This document shows positions 7,712-13,327 of a stretch of 16,697 nt of DNA, one piece after another. A model generated the notes under the pieces. It ran no database searches, was not told where the DNA came from, and worked only from the letters and a program-made list of their open reading frames with translations. Each line of letters opens with the position of its first letter. Positions within the stretch are counted from its first letter, which is position 1. The translations under genes were made by a program, and so were the position numbers. The stretch is taken from the NCBI GenBank assembly GCA_934437985.1, contig CAKSBI010000042.1, positions 1 to 16,697 of the forward strand, given 5' to 3'. Origin of the DNA: an uncultured Lachnospiraceae bacterium (GTDB lineage Bacteria; Bacillota; Clostridia; Lachnospirales; Lachnospiraceae).

Positions 7712-8593
7712 ATGAAGCATAACATTACCAATATTGCACATTACAAATGCCTTGAATCAATAGAGAAGAGCCAGCACGACTTATACCTGTGCTATTGCGG
7801 CATCCAGGACTGTGCTGCCGGCCATTCTTTCGGACCGGCAGCACGCAATGAATACCTGGTTCATATTGTTCTTTCAGGTAAAGGAAGTTATCATATCAAT
7901 GGCAGCATTTACAATCTCGAAAAGGGTTCTGTGTTTCTGATATGCCCTGATGTCACCACATATTATGAAGCCGATTCATCTGATCCATGGTCATACGTCT
8001 GGTTTGGCTTCAACGGTCTCAAAGCAGATGCACTTCTCAGATATGCCGGATTATCCATCGACACTCCGGTCAATACCGTACCTGATGTTACCCCATACAA
8101 AAATGGGATAACCGGGATACTCGACTCTTGCCAGCTTACTTTTTCAAATGAGTTCAAGCGCGAGGCATATCTCTACACTCTTGCCGCACAGCTTATTGAT
8201 GACCTGCATGATACAGCAGATATAACCGACGAACCATGTTACTCATATCAGACTTACGTTGACCACACACTCGATTATATCGAAAATAATTATTTTAAAA
8301 ATATAAAGATATCCGATATTGCCGACTATATCGGAATTAACCGTTCCTATCTTACAACCTGTTTCAAGAAGAGCACTAACATGTCACCAAGACAGTACCT
8401 GAACGAATACAGAATCAACAAAGCAAAGCTGCTCCTTACCAATACCCAGAGACCTATCCACGAGATTGCCGCCGAGGTCGGGTATGAGGATTCGCTTGCC
8501 TTTTCAAAGGTTTTCAAAGGGCATGCCGGAATGTCACCAAAGGCATACAGGAAAACCGTAACAATGAATAAGCCTGACACTCCCGGCAGCTAA
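7712..8593 (+). CDS. AraC-family transcriptional regulator (sugar-responsive type)
   Basis: This 293-residue regulator has an N-terminal cupin-like sensing domain (about 35-165; motifs NEYLVHIVLSGKG, LEKGSVFLICPD and WSYVWFGFNG are typical of the AraC ligand-binding arm). A C-terminal double helix-turn-helix domain follows (about 185-283). The first recognition unit is ISDIADYIGINRSYLTTCFKK (200-220). The second, around 248-280, ends in the family signature GMSPKAYRK. AAAGGAG lies 9 nt before the ATG. It is divergent from the GH97 gene with a 303-bp shared region, the standard layout for a local activator of galactoside or glucoside use. Inducer and targets are inferred. It ends 8 bp from the convergent hemerythrin gene. 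Confidence 0.92.
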   Translation: MKHNITNIAHYKCLESIEKSQHDLYLCYCGIQDCAAGHSFGPAARNEYLVHIVLSGKGSYHINGSIYNLEKGSVFLICPDVTTYYEADSSDPWSYVWFGFNGLKADALLRYAGLSIDTPVNTVPDVTPYKNGITGILDSCQLTFSNEFKREAYLYTLAAQLIDDLHDTADITDEPCYSYQTYVDHTLDYIENNYFKNIKISDIADYIGINRSYLTTCFKKSTNMSPRQYLNEYRINKAKLLLTNTQRPIHEIAAEVGYEDSLAFSKVFKGHAGMSPKAYRKTVTMNKPDTPGS

Positions 8594-8601
8594 GCAGGAT
8601 G

Positions 8602-9414
8602 CTATCGGATTTTTTTGTCCATTTTTAATATATGGTTGACCAGCCATTTCCCAAGGAATTCAATAAGCTCCTCCAGATACTCCTGCTGATTATCATCCAC
8701 TTCATCAAGGTTGATTTCATTTAACCTGTCCACAAACGCCTGATGGGCGTATTTCTGTACCTCAAGCCCTGAATACCCGATGCTTTCCATGTATTTTTCT
8801 TCATCTTTAAAATGATAAATCGTATAATCCCTGAGCTCACCAAGTATTACTACGATCCTGTCATATTTGTCATGAAGCAATTCCTCAAAAATCAGTTCAT
8901 TTGTCTCCCTTATAATATCAAAAAGCTTAGCATGCTCTTTATCAACAAGCTCAATTCCGGTATAGTATTTTTCGGTAAATGCAAACGCATCCTCCGTCTT
9001 TTTATCAGTCCCATCTACAGCTGTGCGGAACTTGCCAATCATGATGTCACTGCCTAATATATGATGATATAACCAACGGGACAAATACTCCAAAATTTCT
9101 CCAAGCATCTGTCTCCCATCCGCCGTATCCAGCCTCTTCGCATCGAATTCTTCCAGCTTCTTCTTAAACATACCATGCTCACGTCTCTGTCTGGCAAGCT
9201 CCGGGTCATTAATTCTCTCCATGTACTCTTCTTCATGCTCAAAATGGGTCTCTGCGTATTGCTTTAACGTCTGCAGCAGTCCCTCCACATCTGCCGGCAC
9301 ATTATCCTGCCCTCCGGCAAGTGCCATTGCCTGATTAATCGTATCAAACAGCTGACGGTGTTCCTCATCAACCATAGGAATACCTGTCATACAATCATCG
9401 GTAAAATTATACAT
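8602..9414 (-). CDS. Tandem bacteriohemerythrin (two di-iron domains)
   Basis: The 270-residue soluble protein carries two complete hemerythrin domains. Domain 1 (about 1-130) has ligands His19, His57, Glu61 (HFEHE), His80, His118 and Asp123. Domain 2 (about 145-270) has His161, His201, Glu205 (HFKDE), His224, His261 and Asp266. Each set fits the H...HxxxE...H...HxxxxD pattern that binds a di-iron, O2-carrying centre. Single-domain bacteriohemerythrins are about 135 residues, so this is an exact two-unit tandem. In an anaerobe it probably scavenges or buffers oxygen, or possibly NO or iron; that is inference. No membrane or signalling domain is fused. GGGAGG lies 8 nt before the ATG. The 157 nt upstream to 9572 is AT-rich and shows no convincing -35/-10 pair. 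Confidence 0.93.
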   Translation of the reverse strand: MYNFTDDCMTGIPMVDEEHRQLFDTINQAMALAGGQDNVPADVEGLLQTLKQYAETHFEHEEEYMERINDPELARQRREHGMFKKKLEEFDAKRLDTADGRQMLGEILEYLSRWLYHHILGSDIMIGKFRTAVDGTDKKTEDAFAFTEKYYTGIELVDKEHAKLFDIIRETNELIFEELLHDKYDRIVVILGELRDYTIYHFKDEEKYMESIGYSGLEVQKYAHQAFVDRLNEINLDEVDDNQQEYLEELIEFLGKWLVNHILKMDKKIR

Positions 9415-9572
9415 TCCGCTTTCCTCCCTTGTCCAAGCTTCTTTATCATCTTTTAACCTGTTATGTTATTGTTGTTTATAATGTTTATAAAGACTTGCTC
9501 CAGAAATAATTGTACAGCTTTAGATTAGCAGATATTACGATAAAATGCCACCAGAAATATTTTCTTAAATTT

Positions 9573-9594
9573 AAAAAAGAATCCTTTTGGATTC
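9573..9594 (-). terminator. Intrinsic terminator of the tRNA-Val/tRNA-Met unit
   Basis: On the minus strand GAATCC-AAAA-GGATTC forms a 6-bp stem with a four-base loop, followed directly by six T. It lies downstream of tRNA-Met, beyond the duplicated 3' end, and would end that transcript. Confidence 0.75.
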
Positions 9595-9596
9595 CC

Positions 9597-9737
9597 TTTT
9601 TGTAATAGCGAGAGGGGGATTCGTTCTCCGCTTCCGCTCCGGTCCGCGCATTTCACTCGTCCACCGGACGAGTTGCGCCCTCTCCACTGCTCCGCAGTGT
9701 CTCCGATTCTTTTTTGTAATAGCGAGAGGGGGATTCG
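9597..9737. repeat. 27-bp direct repeat of the tRNA-Met 3' end, period 114 bp
   Basis: Bases 9597-9623 are identical to 9711-9737. The copy covers the last 18 bases of tRNA-Met (part of the T loop, the T-stem 3' strand, the acceptor 3' strand and the discriminator) plus 9 bases after the tRNA. With one gap and a mismatch or two the match extends to about 34 bp, through a shared GATTC. A direct repeat of a tRNA 3' end is the classic footprint of tRNA-targeted integration, but here the two copies enclose only 87 bp and no gene. Confidence 0.85.
9646..9699. other. GC-rich paired hairpins between the tRNA-Met 3'-end copies
   Basis: ACTCGTCC (9655-9662) pairs with GGACGAGT (9666-9673) across ACC. 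The stem continues outward as GCGCA (9646-9650) with TGCGC (9674-9678) after a TTTC bulge, 13 bp in all. A second perfect stem CACTGC/GCAGTG (9685-9699) has loop TCC. The segment is much more GC-rich than its surroundings. If transcribed with the tRNAs it would fold strongly. It looks like a palindromic repeat element; copy number elsewhere is unknown. Confidence 0.6.
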
Positions 9738-9793
9738 AACCCTCGACACTGCGGGTATGAACCGCATGCTCTAGCCAACTGAGCTATCTCGCC
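9720..9793 (-). tRNA. tRNA-Met (anticodon CAU), with unusual 3' half
   Basis: The cloverleaf reads from 9793: acceptor GGCGAGA, D arm GCTC...GAGC, anticodon arm TGCGG-TTCATAC-CCGCA (anticodon CAU), T arm GAGGG-TTCGAAT-CCCCC, acceptor 3' strand TCTCGCT and discriminator A. It looks like an elongator tRNA-Met; an Ile2 (lysidine-modified) identity cannot be excluded from the anticodon alone. Two flaws lie in the 3' half: a G-U pair ends the acceptor stem and an A-C mismatch sits in the T stem. Both odd bases fall inside the duplicated 27-bp repeat. CCA is not encoded. Confidence 0.9.
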
Positions 9794-9832
9794 ATATATA
9801 AATCTCCCAAGTAAAACCCAAGAGATTTTCAA

Positions 9833-9905
9833 TGGGACCTACAGGGCTCGAACCTGTGACCCTCTGCTTGTAAGGCAGATGCTCTCCCAGCTGAGCTAAG
9901 ATCCC
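9833..9905 (-). tRNA. tRNA-Val (anticodon UAC)
   Basis: The minus strand gives acceptor GGGATCT paired with AGGTCCC (one G-U), D arm GCTC/GAGC, anticodon arm TCTGC-CTTACAA-GCAGA (anticodon UAC), T arm ACAGG-TTCGAGC-CCTGT and discriminator A. CCA is not encoded. It is first in a two-tRNA unit. The 39-nt spacer before tRNA-Met can form a 7-bp stem (AAATCTC/GAGATTT), likely part of precursor processing. Confidence 0.96.
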
Positions 9906-9945
9906 ATTTTTCGTTGCTGTCATTACTGACACTCAACAATATCAA

Positions 9946-9974
9946 ATTATACACATGGTTATATTGTTTGTCAA
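9946..9974 (-). promoter_or_regulatory. Consensus promoter of the tRNA-Val/tRNA-Met unit
   Basis: On the minus strand TTGACA (9969-9974) and TATAAT (9946-9951) are both perfect, separated by the ideal 17 bp. The start would fall about 30-35 bases before tRNA-Val, fitting a strong stable-RNA promoter. Confidence 0.9.
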
Positions 9975-10053
9975 GTGCTTTTTTTTAATTTATATGACTG
10001 TATTTATATGACAAGTTGTATAGCTGGTATTTTTAAACAAAAGATTAAAAAAC

Positions 10054-10059
10054 TATAAT
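10054..10059 (+). promoter_or_regulatory. Possible -10 box of the orphan gene
   Basis: A perfect TATAAT lies about 65 bases before the preferred start of the orphan gene. At 17 bp upstream there is only TTTTAA, a poor -35, so this is tentative in such AT-rich DNA. Confidence 0.3.
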
Positions 10060-10122
10060 ATTGTAAATTATTGTAGGGTTTTGGGTTGCCCGGTTGTTAT
10101 ATATAGAGAGGATGTGATTAAT

Positions 10123-10755
10123 TTGGATAATATTGTTATATACATAAATTTTTGTCTTATATGTGTAGTTATCTATTCTGTAAAAGAAATAAGCGAAGGA
10201 CGCAGGAATAAAAGCCTGAAAGAACGTATAACAGATATCTATGAGAAAAGAGATTCTGATTATTTCAATATACTGTTATACGAGCAAAAGGAATTGAATA
10301 TTGCGCCCGAATACATGATAGAGCTGTTTGAAAAGGAAAAAGTTGTTTATTTAATCCAGCTTTTCAGAAATGATACAACAGATTGGTTTTTAAGGGATAC
10401 ATTAAGTAATGAAAGGAATTTGGTATACCTTAGTTATAGAAGCTATTTTTATGCTACCTTTTGCGATTATCTGTGCAGTGATATATTCCTTAGAGAATAT
10501 AACAGGAAAAAATATGATTTGTTTGGGGAGATCATTTCACGTGGAAAGAATGAGGGCACCGGAAGTAATGCGACATATTGGCTGTCAGAATTCGGATTAA
10601 CATATTGCAAGTTAAAATATATATTTTGTATGATATGTTCCCGGGACAAATATATTACTAAATATAAAGACAGGTCAATGTACGAACGTGAGGCAAAGAT
10701 AAATAAAGAAAAGATAATTTCAAAAACAGGCAGCATGATAATATATAACCCATAA
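10123..10755 (+). CDS. Orphan AT-rich protein with one N-terminal membrane helix
   Basis: I do not recognise this protein. From a TTG at 10123 it has 210 residues; the same frame could start at another TTG at 10081 (224 residues). I prefer 10123 because AGAGAGG lies 11 nt before it and the protein then begins directly with a hydrophobic segment (about residues 2-20, IVIYINFCLICVVIYSV). The rest looks soluble and helical, rich in Lys, Glu, Tyr and Ile, with scattered cysteines and no motif I can assign. It would be a membrane-anchored cytoplasmic protein. Base composition is clearly more AT-rich than the flanking genes, with many ATA and AGA/AGG codons, which suggests horizontal acquisition. 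It stands alone, divergent from the tRNA pair and convergent with the CoA ligase. Confidence 0.6.
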   Translation: MDNIVIYINFCLICVVIYSVKEISEGRRNKSLKERITDIYEKRDSDYFNILLYEQKELNIAPEYMIELFEKEKVVYLIQLFRNDTTDWFLRDTLSNERNLVYLSYRSYFYATFCDYLCSDIFLREYNRKKYDLFGEIISRGKNEGTGSNATYWLSEFGLTYCKLKYIFCMICSRDKYITKYKDRSMYEREAKINKEKIISKTGSMIIYNP

Positions 10756-10759
10756 AACA

Positions 10760-10824
10760 AAAGTCAGGAAACCAGATTAACCCCCGGGCTCCAACCGCCC
10801 GGCAGCATCAGGAATCCTGACTTT
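10760..10824 (-). terminator. Two-part hairpin terminator after the CoA ligase
   Basis: A perfect 10-bp outer stem (AAAGTCAGGA 10760-10769 with TCCTGACTTT 10815-10824) encloses a 6-bp inner stem (CCGGGC 10784-10789 with GCCCGG 10797-10802). On the minus strand the outer stem runs into TTTTGTTTTA, as expected of an intrinsic terminator. It lies in a convergent gap and starts 5 bases after the orphan gene's stop, so it may block readthrough both ways. A second TCAGGA near 10808 could pair locally with the same TCCTGA, giving an alternative fold. Confidence 0.6.
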
Positions 10825-10918
10825 AGTATCACCTTTTATTTTTAACCGTAGCATTTTCATCATGCACGAATTGCTCCAGCCTGGATTCCTGCTTATATCA
10901 ATAGCAGTCATCCCTGTA

Positions 10919-12226
10919 TTAACCCTGGTACAATCCACGCTTATCAATAACCCTGACAGCCTTGCCCTCACTTCTTGTGATGGTCTTAGGCTCAACAAGC
11001 TTTACATCAGCATATATTCCAAGCATTGCCTTAAGGGCAGAAACAAGCTCCTTTGTCTTAGCAGCAATAGCTGCATCATCAAGCCCGGACATCTCAGGCG
11101 TCTTCTCTACCTGGACCTCAAGATTGTCACTGTTGTTAGCTCTTGTTACAATAATCTGGTAGTTAGCTGCATATCCCTTATTAAGAAGAACGGTCTCTAT
11201 CTGTGAAGGGAATACATTAACACCCTTAACTATAAGCATATCATCACTTCTTCCAAGCGGCTTTGTCATCTTAACATGGGTTCTTCCACACGGACATTTT
11301 CCCCTGCTAAGTATACAGATATCCCTTGTACGGTATCTGATAAGCGGAAATGCTTCTTTAGTTATACTTGTAAATACAAGCTCTCCCTTTTCGCCATCCG
11401 GAAGCACTTCTCCTGTGTTAGGGTCAATTACCTCTGCAATAAAATGATCCTCATTGATGTGCATACCTGTCTGTTCTTCACATTCAAACGATACACCGGG
11501 ACCTGATATCTCAGTAAGTCCATATATGTCATAAGCCTTAATTCCAAGCTTTTCTTCTATATCATGGCGCATCTCTTCCGTCCATGCTTCCGCGCCAAAT
11601 ATTCCGGCCTTAAGCTTGATCTGATCTGATACACCCCGCTCATGTATTGCCTCAGCAAGGTATGCAGCATACGAAGGAGTACAGCATAAAATTGTTGAAC
11701 CAAGATCTGTCATAAACTGAATCTGTCTGTCAGTATTACCGGATGACATCGGCAGCGTAAGTGACCCAAGCCTGTGGGAACCCCCGTTAATACCCGGACC
11801 TCCGGTAAACAGACCATATCCATAGCATACATGGACAACATCCTCTTTCGTTCCCCCTGCTGCTACAATAGCCCTTGCACAGCACTCTTCCCACAGATTA
11901 ATATCATTCTGAGTATAAAATGCAACAACTCTTCTTCCGGTCGTTCCGCTTGTTGACTGTATTCTTACACAGTTCTCCAATGGAGTTGCAAGCAATCCAT
12001 ATGGATACTGCTCTCTAAGGTCATCCTTTGTAGTAAATGGAAGCTTCTTAAGGTCATCTATTGTCCTGATATCCTCTGGCTTGATTCCAAGCTCATCCAT
12101 TCTTTCACGATACATGCTTACATTGTCATATACATGCTTAACCTGTTTTGCAAGTCTTTCATTCTGAAGTGCTACTATTTCTTCTCTTGATGCACATTCA
12201 ATCTCTGGCTCAAAATAATTTGCCAT
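10919..12226 (-). CDS. Phenylacetate-CoA ligase (PaaK-type, AMP-forming)
   Basis: The 435-residue protein belongs to the adenylate-forming (ANL) family, PaaK branch. It activates an aryl acid such as phenylacetate to its CoA thioester using ATP. Visible blocks are the nucleotide loop STSGTTGRR (91-99), YGYGLFTGG (135-143), the adenine/acid region YGLTEISGPG (235-244), the RYRTRDI hinge block (297-303), GRSDDMLIVKGVNVFPSQIE (325-344) and the C-terminal SEGKAVRV with the probable catalytic Lys422. Length and motif order are normal. In gut Clostridia such enzymes often serve aromatic amino-acid breakdown, usually beside indolepyruvate oxidoreductase genes. None is in this window, so the exact acid is unknown. 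GGAGGAG lies 7 nt before the ATG, with its own promoter at the end of the ZIP gene. Confidence 0.93.
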   Translation of the reverse strand: MANYFEPEIECASREEIVALQNERLAKQVKHVYDNVSMYRERMDELGIKPEDIRTIDDLKKLPFTTKDDLREQYPYGLLATPLENCVRIQSTSGTTGRRVVAFYTQNDINLWEECCARAIVAAGGTKEDVVHVCYGYGLFTGGPGINGGSHRLGSLTLPMSSGNTDRQIQFMTDLGSTILCCTPSYAAYLAEAIHERGVSDQIKLKAGIFGAEAWTEEMRHDIEEKLGIKAYDIYGLTEISGPGVSFECEEQTGMHINEDHFIAEVIDPNTGEVLPDGEKGELVFTSITKEAFPLIRYRTRDICILSRGKCPCGRTHVKMTKPLGRSDDMLIVKGVNVFPSQIETVLLNKGYAANYQIIVTRANNSDNLEVQVEKTPEMSGLDDAAIAAKTKELVSALKAMLGIYADVKLVEPKTITRSEGKAVRVIDKRGLYQG

Positions 12227-12302
12227 TTATCTTCTCCTCCGTTTTTAAAGAATAATCTGTTAAGCCCTGCCTCATTAAGGCCGAAAAGCCCAATACGTAT
12301 TT

Positions 12303-12332
12303 ATTATAACACATTTATTTATCCAAGTGCAA
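12303..12332 (-). promoter_or_regulatory. Putative promoter of the CoA ligase gene
   Basis: On the minus strand TTGCAC (12327-12332) lies 18 bp before a perfect TATAAT (12303-12308). The -35 lies within the last codons of the ZIP gene. The resulting leader of about 70 nt has short GC-rich inverted repeats (GGC/GCC and GCCT/AGGC around 12268-12290). Confidence 0.55.
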
Positions 12333-13110
12333 CATCAAGAATCATCATAACAAGAAATCCCACAACAAAACCAAGTGTTCCAATATTCTCTTTTTCACAC
12401 ATGTGCGCCTCAGGAATAAGTTCCTCCACAACGACATATATCATCGTTCCTGCTGCAAGTGACAAAAGAAGCGGCATAAAGCCCTGTATGACAACCGCGA
12501 GTATTGCTGCAAACACTCCGGCTATGGGTTCAACTATTGCCGACAGACTTCCTATTACAAATGCCTTCTTTTTACTTACCCCCTCACCAACAAGCGGCAG
12601 TGCTACCGCAGCACCCTCCGGATAATTCTGTATACCAATTCCAATAGCAAGAGCTACTGCACCTGACATAAGTGTGGGATTATCCATTTCGCCAGCGGCA
12701 AGTGAAAACGCCAGACCGACAGCGAGGCCCTCCGGAATATTATGAATTGCTATCGCCAGTATAAGCATCGATGTTCTTTTGTTAAGAGGGACAATATTGA
12801 TTTTATGGTCAGGTCTGCTATATTTTTTCTTCATATACATATCTATAATAAGAAGCAATATAACACCCGAAATGAATCCGCCACCTGCCACCATCCAGCT
12901 TATCTGCCCGTTCGTTTCAGCCATATCAATAGCCGGAATGATAAGCGACCATATTGAAGCCGCCACCATTACACCTCCCGCAAAACCAAGGAATATGCTT
13001 TGCATACTGTTGCTTACATTTTTTCTTACCAGAAATACATTCAGTGCCCCAAGTGAAGTTATCGCAAATGTAAATAATGTTCCAATAAGCGCTAATATAA
13101 TTCCATTCAT
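12319..13110 (-). CDS. ZIP-family divalent metal transporter
   Basis: The 263-residue polytopic membrane protein takes up zinc or related divalent ions (manganese, iron). It has about eight hydrophobic segments. The metal-binding signatures are HNIPEG (123-128) in the fourth helix and QNYPEG (161-166) in the fifth, followed by VEPIAG and the acidic VEELIPEAH near the C-terminus. This is a GufA/ZupT-like ZIP. A start six codons earlier (13128) is open. However, its ATG overlaps the putative -10 box, whereas GGTGAT lies just before the ATG at 13110, so I place the start there. The gene is divergent from the L,D-transpeptidase, with both promoters in the gap. No metal-regulator operator is evident. 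Confidence 0.93.
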   Translation of the reverse strand: MNGIILALIGTLFTFAITSLGALNVFLVRKNVSNSMQSIFLGFAGGVMVAASIWSLIIPAIDMAETNGQISWMVAGGGFISGVILLLIIDMYMKKKYSRPDHKINIVPLNKRTSMLILAIAIHNIPEGLAVGLAFSLAAGEMDNPTLMSGAVALAIGIGIQNYPEGAAVALPLVGEGVSKKKAFVIGSLSAIVEPIAGVFAAILAVVIQGFMPLLLSLAAGTMIYVVVEELIPEAHMCEKENIGTLGFVVGFLVMMILDVALG

Positions 13111-13126
13111 TTTATCACCCAATAAC

Positions 13127-13155
13127 ATTATATTAAATCCGCCGCCTATTGTTAC
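13127..13155 (-). promoter_or_regulatory. Putative ZIP transporter promoter
   Basis: GTAACA (13150-13155) and a perfect TATAAT (13127-13132) are spaced 17 bp on the minus strand. Transcription would start only about ten bases before the chosen ATG, leaving a very short leader that still holds the GGTGAT ribosome site. This placement supports the shorter protein. Confidence 0.55.
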
Positions 13156-13215
13156 ATATTAATGTGAAATAAGACATAAATTCCATTAATACTACATTTA
13201 TTACAAAAAATTCAT

Positions 13216-13244
13216 TTGACTAGGCTAGAAAACTATACTATTAT
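13216..13244 (+). promoter_or_regulatory. Promoter of the L,D-transpeptidase gene
   Basis: TTGACT (13216-13221) and TATTAT (13239-13244) each match consensus at five of six positions and are spaced 17 bp. The leader is about 75 nt and includes a small CGGG/CCCG hairpin near 13277-13290. Confidence 0.7.
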
Positions 13245-13327
13245 TAATTGGCATTATTTTAGTCAGGCATATAATCCGGGTCTGCGCCCGCTTATATACC
13301 GGTTGGCTCAGAAAGGATTGAATATAT

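Noticed and set aside
8594..8640. Intrinsic terminator after the AraC-type gene
   Set aside because: A T run exists on the plus strand (about 8610-8616), but the only stem before it is a 4-bp AGCA/TGCT, too weak to call.
9525..9767. An 80-residue minus-strand frame across the tRNA-Met 3' end and repeat
   Set aside because: It runs through the tRNA and both repeat copies; the repeated peptide RIPLSLLQK is just the tRNA 3' end read as protein.
10467..10760. A 97-residue minus-strand frame opposite the orphan gene
   Set aside because: It has no ribosome site, is fully antisense to the orphan frame, and its composition reflects AT-rich DNA.
10054..10824. Toxin-antitoxin or multi-gene defence module around the orphan gene
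   Set aside because: There is only one gene, no partner, no recognisable nuclease or enzyme motif, and the neighbours are tRNAs and metabolism.
10777..10998. A 73-residue minus-strand frame overlapping the CoA ligase end
   Set aside because: It starts inside the ligase gene in another frame and ends within the terminator hairpin; no support as a gene.
13111..13128. Longer ZIP start (six extra codons)
   Set aside because: Its ATG overlaps the putative -10 TATAAT and has no proper ribosome site, unlike the ATG at 13110.
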